The translations under genes and the position numbers were made by a program. DNA of 64,000 nucleotides from Deroplatys truncata. Taxonomy: Eukaryota > Arthropoda > Insecta > Mantodea > Mantidae. Positions 11,416 to 22,744 of the stretch are shown here, one piece after another. Under the pieces are notes generated by a model. It saw only the letters and a program-made list of their open reading frames with translations. It did not search any database and was not told the origin of the DNA. The first letter of the stretch is position 1. Each line of letters starts with the position of its first letter. The stretch is from the NCBI GenBank assembly GCA_030765065.1, contig CM060977.1:92583795-92647794 (forward strand), read 5' to 3'.

Positions 11416-12325
11416 GTCAATCCGAAAGCAATGCCTCCCACTTTTTTCGTGTTGCCTTTGAGTGTTCTAAGCCAGTGTTCTAAGTGGTGTAGTATTAGTT
11501 GTTGAACTTTCCCGCTAGTGTCCTGTTAGCTTCGTTGTCCTGCAACAGATAGCAGCAGGAGAGCATCGAGGTGCGTACAAAACAGATGTGTGATTGAATT
11601 CCTTACCGCTGAACAAATTGCGCCAATTGAAATCCATCGACGCTTGCTAACGGCGTATGGAGGCGATGCAGTAGATGTGAGTAATGTGAGGCGGTGGTTA
11701 AGCGTTTCAAAAGTGGTGAAAACGATGTGCAGACAAGCGACGTTCTGGTCGAACCTGCTCGGCTGCCACACCAAATAATGAACAGCGTCTCGATCAACTC
11801 ATCCGTAATGACCGGCGAATTACGACCAAGGAGTTGTGTGTAGAGCTGAATGCCAGCTGTAACGTCTTAGACAAGATATTACGCAACCTTAATTATCCTG
11901 AAGTGTATGCGAGATGGCTCTTTGGATGCTTTTACAAGACCAAAGACCCCACGCCGTTTTTGCGACCATGGAGCTCATTACCATATTTGGCTGGACTGTG
12001 CTACCACATCCACAGTACAGTCCTGATTTACCACCTTCGGACTTTCATCTCTTTGGGCCTATAAAACATGCACTGCGTGGCCAACATTTTGCAGACTCAG
12101 ATGCTGTTGTGACAGTGACTAGCCTGAGTTGGTCCAGGTGTTTACGATTGTGGCATGGAGGCTCTTTTTCATCGTTGGCAAAAGTACATAACAAATGGTG
12201 GTGATTATGTGAAAAAATAACAGTACGTAACCGAAATCTTGCTCTGTGCAACTGTGTTATTGTGCTTTGTGTGTCTGTTGTATTTTCTATGAAAATAAAT
12301 GGGAGGCATTATTTTCGGAATGGTG
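11416..12325 (+). mobile_element. mariner element with internal deletion (910 bp)
   Basis: The ends are GTCAATCCGAAAGCAATGCC (plus) and CACCATTCCGAAAATAATGC (minus), inside TA dinucleotides at 11414-11415 and 12326-12327. The transposase is on the plus strand and lacks its centre, which explains a length well below the usual ~1.3 kb. Confidence 0.87.
11590..12204 (+). pseudogene. mariner transposase pseudogene, central part deleted
   Basis: The N-terminal DNA-binding region reads IEFLTAEQIAPIEIHRRLLT and then VSNVRRWLSV. The helix-turn-helix region (RRITTKELCVELNA-like) spans about 11815-11850. After about 11905 the sequence jumps directly to DQRPHAVF (the second catalytic block, HDNARPH type) and TVLPHPQYSPDLPPSDFHLF, with the third Asp in PSDFHLF intact. 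It then runs to ALRGQHFADSDAVV and a stop at about 12204. The block around the first catalytic Asp (GDETW) is gone and several stops and shifts exist, so no active enzyme can be made. Confidence 0.88.
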
Positions 12326-12327
12326 TA

Positions 12328-13621
12328 ATACGGTATCTATGTACACTTTAGTAGAGTTTCCCTGCAGATGCGGCTTGCTCTCTCTGGCTTTCTCAACAAC
12401 AGAGCTGTCAACATATGACTAACAAACACCACCATTCATAAACCGCAAAGCTAGTCCAGAATTGAGGGTCCTAAGCTACAAGCCTAGCCCAGGAATGTTT
12501 TTATAAGCAGAGGAGTGAAGCAGTTGCACCGAAGCGAAACGATGACACAGCAAGCCATAAGATCTCCAAGGTTAAATGTCGAACATTACGTAACTCCTAA
12601 GATTATTGTGTGGCCAATCTAGCGATTTGCCTCACACTATTAGGTTGGTAAACATTATACACAATACCACAATATAGTGGGCTCTGTTGTCATTACTCTA
12701 GAATTTTTCTCTAGAAGAAAGCATCCTTAAAGATGTAGGTGTGTTATAGGCTCCACAGGTGTTAACATCCACTCCAAAGAACAATGTCACAACCATCGTC
12801 GTGGCACCAAGGGAGGGGTGTCGCCTCCACCAATGATGTCACACCCCTCGTTATGACATTGATAGGGGCAGTAGCTTCAGAGATAGATATGAGAAATAGC
12901 ACACATCCGTTCAATTAGTAGCTTAACATTTTATTGTACTTGCTTGGAAAACCTTGCAACCTGGGTTAACTCTTACCTTTAGGATGACTGACGCCGGAGC
13001 TGGGCAGTATTGGGAGTCACGCCCTTTCTAGCGATGACCGATATAGAGTCCGGCTGACAACGCCAAGAACTGCCCCCCCCGATAAGTTAGGTATTTATTT
13101 TATACTATGTTTGTTCAGAGTCTTTTAAGACAGTGGAAAGGGGAAGGTGGAAAACCGGTCGCTCTTGCCCATGTCGGCAACTTGTGCGGGCTCATTGTTA
13201 TAGTTGCCGTGCCGGCCTCGCGATATCCTTATCTCCCTCTTCTACTGTCTCAAAAGGCTCTGAAGAAACAATCCGACTTCCAGTAGATAATTCTGGGAAA
13301 AATTGGGTAAGTTGCGTCGTGGAATTTTTCTATGGGTTTCTAAAAGATCCATAAGAGTTTCTAATTGGAAGTAGGTTAACCAAAGGGATTTTCATATGAT
13401 GTTAGTAAGACTGAACGACAGGACATTGCGGATTTAATCAGAAGTGAAGTTGCAGAATATGATGGGCGAGAACCCTTGATGAAAATTCCATGAAATGTAG
13501 CAATATATGCAATGAATAGTGCATTCTCTAAATTTGAATATATGACACAAATTTATAAATATTTAACAAAACATTTATTCTTTCGAAACCCTTGTCTGCT
13601 TAGATCTTCATAATACCAAGG
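12328..13621. other. no gene; small hairpin at 12813-12849
   Basis: Nothing coding could be recognised. GAGGGGTGT (12813-12821) and ACACCCCTC (12841-12849) form a perfect 9-bp stem around a 19-base spacer that repeats the word aatgatgtc-type sequence seen just upstream. It could be a remnant of a fold-back element. Confidence 0.4.
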
Positions 13622-13800
13622 TTTCCGCCTTTGTGTTGTAGGGGTAGTGTGTTTACCTCACATTGAAGAGGTCCCGAGTTCGAATCGATAAAGTTTTTCC
13701 GGGGTTTCCGTTATCTTGAAAAGATGGCTGCTAAGTTGAAACTCTGTGAATCCCGGGCTCATTTGAGCATCATTTCACAAATTCCATTCATTTAATCAGT
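13622..13800 (+). mobile_element. tRNA-derived SINE
   Basis: The head carries a pol III A-box-like word (TAGGGGTAGTGTG) and a near-perfect B box (GAGTTCGAATC) about 40 bases downstream, the spacing of a tRNA gene. The following body (tttttccggggtttccgtta, then aatcccgggctcatttgagc) does not fold as a tRNA. It is therefore a SINE rather than a tRNA gene. Confidence 0.7.
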
Positions 13801-13835
13801 ATGACCTAACCGCTTAAAGAACGCTAAACTTAAAC

Positions 13836-14184
13836 AAAAATCTGATGTATTACACACTTGCATGACTTTATCTAATCTTGTACGAACTATTTTTACAAAC
13901 CTTATTCTACATCTACTTCATGGTACTTGAGATAAACGTTCGCAGAAACTCTTATTGCTAATTTTCTTGTAGGTGCAAGGGGAATATGGTAAGCTTTAAG
14001 CAACAGACAAATGTTTTAAGAGCTGGTTGCTATGTGTAACATTCCATTCTTTGCACGTCCAGGACAAAAAAAGAATAACGAATTCCCACATGAGAAACAG
14101 TATAAGTTTTGGAAAATTCAAACAAATAACAAGAAATATCTGGAAATGCTTCACTCGACAAAAAATAAATAAAAAATGTGGATA
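13836..14184 (+). repeat. family A copy, subfamily A1, 5' part (interrupted by a LINE)
   Basis: Starts aaaatctgatgtattacaca and runs through tgcaaggggaatatggtaag, cattctttgcacgtccagga and the cgaattcccacatgagaaa word. It stops where the LINE begins and resumes at about 15746. Confidence 0.85.
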
Positions 14185-15745
14185 GATAGGTAAGGTATCT
14201 TTATTATTTCCAAATTATTGAAGTTATTACACAAGTATTTAGTGCGTGCGACATTGGCCGTACATGTATATTTAAGATACATGGTATGGTGACAAAGTGA
14301 AAAGATAAAGAACAAGAAACAGAAAATTGAGACAAATTACCTTTGACTAACTAAACAAATTTGACCTAGCTTCGCGCACTTTATCAAGAAATTGCCCATG
14401 TTTTGCCAGTTCCTCTGGTCAGCCAGTAGCTCCCAAAATGCCAATCTCTTTCTTGACGGAATTAAGAATTTTTCTTTGAGTTTAATTGTTCGCTGGATCT
14501 CCAACTGTGCACATTCCGCCAAAATATGTACACAGTCCTCATCCAAATCACAGAATGGGCAGATTCTCCTGCCAGAATTGTCAGTCATTTTCTGTGCCCT
14601 CCAGCCCCCAGTCTAAACCATGTCATTCCTGACCTTTCTTTTGTTCCTTAGATAAGTATATATGCCTCAATTTAATTTTATTTCATTTGCTAGAATTAGA
14701 GAAGGTTTAATTTTACAATCCGATTCTATTTCCTGTTTGTTGATGTCTCTTAGTCTTCTTTCGACACCTTTGCATATGTTTTTTTCGTTTGCTTCAGCTC
14801 TTTGCCATACTGGCCCCATTCCTATTCTCCTCAAACCCTTTTCCAAATCAGCTCCCCAAAACTTAGGAGACAGGTTTTCTCGTTGGTATTTATAACACTT
14901 GGATCGTAGTGTGGAGTTATCCCCTTGCATCAGCCTCAGCCAGTACTTCACTGCTCTTATTTTTTAGTGTATTGTGTCTTCATATCATCCCACCTCCCTC
15001 AATACCCCCGAATTTGATGTGCCTTGTGAAACTCCAAGAACTCTCTTCCAAAATGCTACCTGTGTTTTATTTACATGCTCTGCTCTTTCCCATCCCCAGA
15101 TTTCACTTCCGTATAACAACATCGGCCTTATCATAGAGTTATACATCTTTTCTAATCTATCTACAGGTACATCTGGTATCCGCGAGAGGGTACGTAATAA
15201 TTCATTTAACTCCCTCGTGCTTTATAGTTAGTTACTGATAGAAGTTTGTTCCATTTTCCTCTCATATTAAACATTACTCCTAAATAGGAGAAATGTTTAA
15301 CTTTTTGTAGTTCTGGTCCCTTGAAAAACCATTTTTCATCCCTGTCATACACATAGCCATTTTGAAAGACATTATTTTTGTTTTATTAATGTTTACCACC
15401 ACACCCCATTGTTTACAATATTCTTCCAACCTATTAATACCTTTCTGTAAGCCTTCTGTCGTCATTGACAAAATTGTCATGTCATCCGCGTATAAAAGTA
15501 CAGGAATGCAGACATCGTCTACTTTTGGGCCATTCATTTCCTCTGCTATTAACACGTCCGCTACATCGTGTATGAATAAATTGAACAATAGGGGCAATAA
15601 AATACATCCTTGACGAACTCCTCTACTGGCCGATTTAGATTCAGTTATTGTGTTTTGGTCTATTTTGATGCAGAAATTCACACTGTTGTAAATTTGCATC
15701 AGAACTTTCATCATTTTACCACAGTCCTTAGTGATGATGTTTCGC
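14185..15745 (-). mobile_element. 5'-truncated LINE inserted in family A
   Basis: A non-LTR retrotransposon fragment on the minus strand, bounded on both sides by the two halves of one family A copy. It keeps the C-terminal half of ORF2 and a 3' untranslated part with an AATAAAG signal (minus strand, near 14205). The 5' end is lost, as is usual after incomplete reverse transcription. Confidence 0.85.
14337..15745 (-). pseudogene. LINE ORF2 reverse transcriptase fragment
   Basis: Domains on the minus strand, in order. Reverse transcriptase motifs at 15714-15280: RGVRQGCILLPLLFNLFIHD, then VLLYADDMTILS with the catalytic YADD, then INRLEEYCKQWGVVVNINKT. A frame change follows, and a thumb-like region LLRTLSRIPDVPVDRLEKMY and RPMLLYGSEIWGW near 15200-15090. 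Then comes KYWLRLMQGDNSTL (14951 onward). The tail RRICPFCDLDEDC-VHILAEC (near 14560) is a C-x2-C-x7-H-x4-C knuckle common at the C-terminus of such ORF2 proteins. Stop at 14337. Several frame breaks and one stop before KYWLRL show that it is inactive. The endonuclease fragment at 47.3-47.9 kb has the same style and may be the same family. The clade is not assigned. Confidence 0.88.
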
Positions 15746-16268
15746 CCAAGGATATATATCTACATTTTCTGTATAGTAAAATTTTGCCTCTCTTACGATT
15801 TATCATTTATGCTTAAGTCATTCAGAATAAAGAGGAATTTTGGGGATATTACCAGAAAATTCATGTTATACATTTCATTTGCCATGAAAATATCTTAAAC
15901 ATGTGGTATTTTGATCAAAATCGTTATAGCCATTTTTAAGAAAATAAATATTTTTGAGAAATGTTCCATGTAAAGGATAGTCTGAGATGGGAGATTTTCT
16001 TGAAAATCTTTGTGTCGCATCCTTGGAAGATAGTTAAATGAATTTCAAAGTTTGCTATTTATCCGACTTTTCGTTTTGGAGCTATGCTGCACAGACACAC
16101 AGGCAAACACCACACACACGCGAGCGGACCTTTTTCTAAAAATGCTTTTGGTTTTTTTGGATTCAGGTGCATCAAAACCTGTATTTCAGGTTAAATCTCG
16201 ATATCGAATTTTTGGGTGCAGTGAGTGCAATATTTCCCCTACTTACTACACGTAGTGGAGAAAGTAAA
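15746..16268 (+). repeat. family A copy, subfamily A1, 3' part
   Basis: Resumes at tctacattttctgtatagta and continues with attttgatcaaaatcgttat, cgtgtcgcatccttggaaga, an eroded CA tract (cacacaggcaaacaccacac) and the 3' terminus cccctacttactacacgtag. With 13836-14184 it makes one copy of about 870 bp. Confidence 0.88.
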
Positions 16269-16639
16269 AGAAAAGAAACACTAAGTTAATCTTACTATTC
16301 CTGTTTAACTTTATGTCACCGTTTAATAGTTTTAGTTTTGATAAACATCGTAGTTTTGCCGAATCACCTAGCATTCACCTATCAATCTGCGAAAACCATG
16401 AAAGAAACGAAAGTCAAACGGACCGGCCCCACAACAATCGAAGCCGGGACCTCTGAATGCGATTCTCACACGTTGCTGTTGATTTTCACAGTGTGATGCT
16501 CCTATTGATAATTATAGGGCGAATGTTTGTTGTGGTTAAGGAAAACAGATGCATCAGTAACCAACACATGAGAGGTGCAGCACGAGACGAAGGTCAAATA
16601 CAAACAATAGCTTCGAGTGTTTGTATCCTTGTGGATTAG

Positions 16640-17140
16640 AGAGAGCCGCTATCGGATCACCGTGCTACTGTAACGTGTTTCTCATAATTAGACTGTACCT
16701 TGCTCGCAATCGGGAGGTCCCTGGTTTGATTCCCAATGCCCGCCCACTCCAACGATGGGTTTTTCCTGGTTTTCCCTGGTTGAATAAAGGCGAGTGCTGG
16801 AGTGGTATATTCTACCACGAATTTCTTCCATTTCCTCTATTTTACTTCTCTCACGTTTCAGGTTGACTCCGGGGCTGTGGTTCGGTCGGTGTTGGGTAGA
16901 TGGTGCAGAGGTTCTTCTCGGTTCTGCTAGAGGGAAGCCTGCCGAGCCTCTACTACTGGATCAAGTTTTCCCGGTCCAAACCAGAGTGACGTCTCCGAAA
17001 GCCCCTCCCGTGGCGGGTGGTCAAGCCTGGACTACAAGGGCCTCTAGTGACTACAACGGCCTCACTCTGAAAACCCACACGTCTTCTCGGTTCCCTCGCC
17101 TCATCCGTTCCTCCCGGGAGTTGATAGCGTACTACCTTAT
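16640..17140 (+). mobile_element. SINE-like, tRNA-derived GC-rich unit
   Basis: A B-box-like word (CCTGGTTTGATTCCC) lies at about 16721-16736, preceded by a degraded tRNA-like head. The tail is GC-rich (gctggagtggtat, ttcggtcggtgttgggtaga, cccctcccgtggcgggtggt), unlike the flanking AT-rich DNA. The long open frame at 16794-17204 reflects this composition and has no domain. The tail resembles the unit at 62690-63020 (bttttcctggttttccc and a ctggrgtggt-type word). Confidence 0.6.
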
Positions 17141-17219
17141 CCGAACTTTTAAAGCCGCACGACGGTGCAACAATTTTGAAACAGTGTGCATTACCTGCTT
17201 CTGATGTTATTGCCGTTAT

Positions 17220-18115
17220 CTCGTGGCTTGTTCTGTTCCCTCGTGCGCCAGCTGCTCCAGTGGTAGAGCTAAGTGTACTTTCCCAGGATATGCGTGGGCA
17301 TATTGTTAAAGGATAACATCAGATAAATTGACTGAGAAATTTAATGTGATGTAATACTTGAGCCAACCATTCGAAGATAAAGAATGAAATTAGTTATGAA
17401 TCGCTGCATTCGAAACTTAATAGTTGACTTATTATACTTGCCAACTCCTGGAGTATCGGTTTTACGGTCTGAAAAAACTATTCTCGCAATAAAAGTAACT
17501 AGAAGCGTAATTTTCCTTGAGTCGCAGAAATGTTTAGCGCAAAACCCCTCGCAATAGCCACTAAATCTCAAGCGAATCCCTGGTGCTACACGAGTAAGCC
17601 ACAAGTATCCAGAGTGATGATTCGTCGGACAGCAAGTACCTCTCCGATATAGGATGCACGAACATTTATTCATTTAGCTCTGCCTACATCTCATTACTAC
17701 CACCAAATTCCCTCTCTCACCTGAGCCAGCATTAAACTCTCTTTATGTGCGTCTCTGGCTGTTACTATGCCGTAACTTCCCTTGTTGCTATCCTGTAGGT
17801 CGTCTGAATCTAGACACCCTTCATTTTTCCAGTTTCAAGAATTCGCCTACGTGAATTTGCAAATATACTCAACTTGTAACCTAACTGTATTCCAGGAATC
17901 TTTATGCCTAGCGCGTTCGCTCCTCGCTGTTGCTAATGACTTTTCTTAACATGACTTAATTTGCTTCCTTTTTCCGCACAAATCTTTCTAACTCAATCCT
18001 ACATTGATTTAATATACAGAAATTACTTACTGCAATTATTTACTTATCTACCATTTCCTTATTTAATTATTTGGATCTTTAGGCCAATTCTTACGTAATC
18101 AAGAGTATAAACACT
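17220..18115 (+). repeat. family D copy 1
   Basis: Direct-repeat partner of 18900-19690. Shared words include ggatatgcgtgggcatattg, aaggataaca, ctcgcaatagcc, tttatgcctagcgcgttcg, ctaatgacttttcttaacat and acattgatttaatatacaga. The partner is diverged and has indels. No coding content was recognised. Confidence 0.75.
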
Positions 18116-18177
18116 AAAGATCGATTGGGAGTCAATGTGCTAGATACTCCCTCCGTTAACTAGTCCTATCCTATCCT

Positions 18178-18530
18178 AGACGGTACCTTTCCACACAAAG
18201 ATTTGATACCGAAATTCTACCGAAAATACTCGTTTTGAAACTCCGAAAATGCAAAAACAAAAAAGGCATTTTGAGAAAAAGGTGCGTATGTGTCTGAACA
18301 GCACAACTTAACAGCAAATAGACAATTAAACAAGAAACTTGGTATTTCAGGACCTTAGAAGGTTGCAACACAAACATTTGAAGAAAACCCCCCCACTCCA
18401 AACTCATCTATATGGGAAAATTTCGTTATTTTTTATTTTTTCAAAAAATAGTTGTAACGATTTTTATTAAAACATCATACATTTAAGACATTTGCAAGAA
18501 AAATGAAGGATATAACTTGAATTATCCGTT
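18178..18530 (-). repeat. family A fragment, reverse arm of a fold-back
   Basis: The 3' half of family A in reverse orientation (aagatttgataccgaaattc, tgaacagcacaactt, aacttggtatttcagga, atttttattaaaacatcata). It stops at aacttgaattatccg and is joined directly to a forward fragment. Confidence 0.82.
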
Positions 18531-18765
18531 TTTTATTAAAATATGTGACATTTTAATCAAAATATTTAGAGCCATTTTTGAGAAAACAAAAGTTTTCAAA
18601 AATTTCCCATGTGAATGGTAGTTTGGGGCGAGAGAATTTTTTGACAATTTTTCGTGTCGCATCCTTGGAAGATACTGGACTTAAATTTGAGTTATGCAGT
18701 TCACAGACATGCAGAATTCGAATTTTTGGGAGGAACGCAATACATCCTCTACCTTAGGTCACTAT
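18531..18765 (+). repeat. family A fragment, forward arm of a fold-back
   Basis: Runs from acattttaatcaaaatattt through agagccatttttgagaaaac and cgtgtcgcatccttggaaga to gaatttttgggaggaacgca. Together with the preceding reverse arm it forms a near-palindrome of about 230 bp per arm. Confidence 0.82.
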
Positions 18766-18899
18766 CGTGCATAGAAGGTAGTCCATAGTGATATAGCCGT
18801 AGTGATTCGCAAGTTTTCCACCTTGAACCTGTTTCCTGCCTCGCGATGGTCACAAAGTTTGCCGACGCTGGTGTCACCTTCTGAGCTCGTCTCCAATAT

Positions 18900-19690
18900 C
18901 TGCTGTCGATTCTGTTGCCGGCTGCTACAATGATTGGCTACGAGTACTTTCTCTCAGGGTATGCGTGGGCGTATTGTGAAAGGATAACACCAGTTTAGTT
19001 AGCTGATAAATTTAGTGTTGACTAAAATGTTGAGTTTGACAACAGTCGTCGATGTTGCATTTACTAATTACTTCTATAACTTTAAGTATGCGAATCGTTA
19101 GCTGGCGTAAGTTGCAAAAATGTTGCTCTAATTGATCCTTCGCAATAGCCGCTGAACCTTGCTCACTCAAATTCGTCACTAAGTGCTACGCAATTTAAAA
19201 TGAATGCATCACAAGCTTAGTCACAGGGATTATATTCGCACGATTGTCACAGGTTAAGTGAATAAGTCTGAAGAGAGTGTGTATCTGATCCAGAATGCCT
19301 GCTCTTTTCTTAACTTAAGCTCCACCTACCTATGGCTACCTCTACCACAGTTCTTTCTCGTGCAGGCCAATCTTAAAATCCTACGTATGCGTCTATTGCC
19401 CGTTACTACGCGGAATCTAAGAATTTAATTTACGTTTCTCGTTTACAGAATTTCTGTTTAGTTGACCGCTCAAACGTACGGAACGTTTATGCCTAAAGCG
19501 TTCGATGTTACTAATGACTTCTTAACATGACACGCTAATGACCTTTTTCTTCGGACCAGTCTTTCAGGTTAGCCTTATAACGATACACATTGATTTAATA
19601 TACGGGAATTATTTAATGAAATTATTTCTTTATCTTTCTACCGTTGCTTGATTTAATTATTTAAATATTCCAGTCAATAATTACGGTATC
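18900..19690 (+). repeat. family D copy 2
   Basis: Diverged direct repeat of 17220-18115 (agggtatgcgtgggcgtatt, aggataacaccag, tttatgcctaaagcgttcga, actaatgacttcttaacatg). It passes straight into a family C segment at about 19690, suggesting that D and C are parts of one larger element. Confidence 0.75.
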
Positions 19691-20062
19691 AACCTTCAAG
19701 TAACCATTTTTGACTACACCCAACCTGTATGAGTTCTCTAGAGATTGGTCTGAAAAATAATACAGGACATATAAACTAACCAATAAATAATGTTTATTGT
19801 CTATATGAATTGATAGCACCTCTGATGGTTCGGATACCATATCTGTTTAAGAGCTTCGCCATTATTGGTACACAATAAAGGCTAAACCAATTAAAAATAA
19901 TTCTGCCTTCTCCAGAAAGGAATGAATAATTATTTTCATGAGTGGTTCAATTGACAACTACGACTTCACATATATGAGAACTTTCATAGGCGACATGGAA
20001 ACGAAGGTTAAAGATATTGGCGCTACTAAATGGCAATAAGCAAACGGTAGTGTAGCATGAAA
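19690..20062 (+). repeat. family C copy (follows family D)
   Basis: Shares ttcaagtaaccatttttgac, gattggtctgaaaaataata, the accaattaaaaataattctg word and ggcaataagcaaacggtagt with the copies at 22.45, 26.74, 48.1 and 50.57 kb. Unclassified; no coding potential seen. Confidence 0.72.
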
Positions 20063-20158
20063 ATATAAGGTTTAAGTTGCAGTATTTCCCTTCTGTAGTT
20101 CGGCCAAACTTTGGGGGAGGTAAAGTACTCTTCCAATATAGTGGCTAAGTTATATTCG

Positions 20159-21000
20159 AAAAATCTGATGTGTTCCACTCACATAACTTTCTCTACTCTT
20201 GTATAATCTAATTTTACAAACGCTTATTCTCCACATGTTGCATGCTAATCGAGATGTTAATCTTATTGCTAATTTTCTTGTAGGTGCAAGGGGAATATGG
20301 TAGGCTTTAAGCGATAGTCAAATCTTTTAGGTTGCTGGTTGCTATGTGGCGCATTCCTTTCTCTTTGTATGTCCAGGACATAAAAAATGAATAACGAATT
20401 TCCCTTTGAGAAAAAGTATAAGTATTGGAAAATATAAAGGAATAACCAGCAATATCTCGAAAATAGTTCACTCAACAACAAAAATGTATATGACAAATTG
20501 TGTATTTTAACGCGATCTACATTTTGTGTGTAGTAAAATTTTGTCTATCTCTTATGGTTTACCAGTTATGCAAAAGTCGTTCACAATGAAGAATACTTTT
20601 GTTAACATTCCCAGAAAATTCAAAATATACATTTTATTTGTCATGAAAGTATCTGAAATATATAATATTTTAATCAAAATCGTTGGAGCCATTTCTGAGA
20701 AAATTAAAATTTTCGAAAAATGTTCCATGTAAAGGGTAATCCGAGTTGGGGAATTTTCCTGAAAACCTTCGTGTCGGATCTCTGGAAGATACTCAACCTA
20801 AATACCAAGTTTGGTGTTTATCCGACTGTTTGTTTCTGAGTTATGCTGTTCACACACACACACACGGACATGTTTCCAAAAATACCTTTTTTGGATTCAG
20901 GAGGTTTCAAAACATGTATTTCCCGTGAAATCTCTGTATCAAATTTTCGAGTGGAATACAATACTTCCCCTACTTACTATACGTAGTAGAGAAAGTAAAA
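20159..21000 (+). repeat. family A copy, subfamily A1, full length
   Basis: Both ends are present: aaatctgatgtgttccactc and tactatacgtagtagagaaa. The internal CA tract is short (cacacacacacacacgg, near 20850). About 842 bp. A good reference copy for the A1 consensus. Confidence 0.93.
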
Positions 21001-22445
21001 GTAGAGGTTCTCAGGCTGGTAGGTAGTGGGGTTAGATTTGTTTTATCAGTACCAACACAACCAGCTCCGTTCCATTATGGGCCACATTTTATGCACGTCA
21101 GTACTAGTAATGGAACGATACCACTATATCGATACTGAATTTTGAGCATCGATACTCACTTCATAAAAACCGTAAGTCTATAGCTTGTTCTTATTAGTAG
21201 TTTTCTGTGTATAAACACATGTATCCAATTTTGTATTGTATGCTAATTCCGAAATTGTTCCTGTTTGACATTCTCCAATTGTCAGCAGTTTATACTGATA
21301 AAGCCGCAGGTTATATATCCTCTACTGTCAGTCAATGCTGAAAATAATAATAGTAGTAATAATAATAATTTCCTTGCTTCCCTTTTTCGTGGAACTATAT
21401 TTTTGTATTGAAAACCTTCTTTTAAGCGATTTGTGACCCGAGCTGGTATTACGTAAACACAAACTAACAGATGAAAGAAAAAAAATGAATACTTCCATGC
21501 GTTGTATTATTTCACGTCTTAAGTTCTGGTTTTTTTCTGCTGGATTCACAAATTTTGGTCAATCGAATAGGTAACTGTGATAGCTGAAAGTGGGTCGGGC
21601 TATTAAGAAACGTGATTTAGTGCGTCAAATAAATCAGCTTCGTTAACAATTCAGTTAACGCTGCATTAGTATCTCTACTCCTTCCCCCATCGTTCTGCAT
21701 GTTTTCATTTAGACACACGAGACTATGGAATGCTACATTGATTCACCCATAGAAAACGTAGTCAAGGTCCATCAAGAAATATAGTGCAGCAACACTTTCG
21801 GGACGCGGGCAAGGCAATAACGTGTAATCCTGCCTCCTTGCAATCCTTATCTGGCTTAAATCTACACGCAACAGCTTTTAATAATGTTAAAAGTTAAAAA
21901 TATAAAAGTATCCAACGTTAAAGTATCGAGGTTCCATCCCTGGTCAGAGCACTTAATAGAGAAAGTCATAAATATACACTAAACCGCCTTGTATTTAGAA
22001 TGAACATTGAGTAAATGGTTTTACAAGTTCAGTAATTCGCTGCAATTCCAGCTGCGCATTACCAAGGATATCAATTACCTAATATTTATTTAAACCTGAA
22101 GGAAGGGGCTAAAATCTCTAAAGTTGCTTCGTAGTTTATCCAGCACCGTCACATTTCTCTCGTCACTTGAGGTGATGACATGGGAAGTTCTCCAACTGAT
22201 GAATAGCAGCTCCTGGAGATGGCGAACTTTCTCTCATTGCTTCAGCACAGTTGTGCCATTAAATACTCCCTAGGCTAGGGAAAAGTTTCTCTACAAGGTG
22301 GCACGTGTGCGGAATCACTCCGCCACCATCGTCTTCCATCACTGCTGACCAAACTAGGGAAAACTATCATTTCTTGGTCATTTACCAATGTTGGTTTCAG
22401 CTTATATGTACTATGATGTACACTGACCCGCATAAAAATGGCCCT
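21001..22445. other. no gene; (AAT)n run at 21344-21369
   Basis: Only a short imperfect AAT microsatellite stands out. No domain-bearing frame or repeat terminus could be recognised. Confidence 0.5.
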
Positions 22446-22449
22446 AACC

Positions 22450-22743
22450 GCAAAATTGATTTCCCTCCGTAAGATTTCGACCCCAGATAAACAACCTTTG
22501 CCTATACACAGTCGGTATCAGTCCCCTGTGTGACTGGCCTGAAAAAGAATTCGACACAAAACGAACCAATGAACGATGTCATAATCGACGTCAAATGAAG
22601 AGACACCACCGCTATTAAATAGTTTTACTACAATTAGTACACAAGGAAATACTAGACTAACACAATATAATTCAGTCTTCTAGAGGAAGAGGTAAGAACT
22701 ATTTGCACTTATCGTTAAACTGTACGACAGTTAAGACATTTAT
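22450..22743 (+). repeat. family C copy, left part (interrupted by mariner)
   Basis: Matches the family C words caagt/gactggcctgaaaaagaatt, acaattagtacacaagga and ttctagaggaagaggtaaga. It ends at the mariner insertion and resumes at 23422. Confidence 0.72.
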
Positions 22744-22744
22744 A

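Noticed and set aside
13640..13700. Possible tRNA gene with a strong B box
   Set aside because: No acceptor pairing, and a SINE-type body follows.
16794..17204. 136-codon open frame on the plus strand
   Set aside because: It coincides with a GC-rich SINE-like unit where stops are rare by composition; no domain seen.
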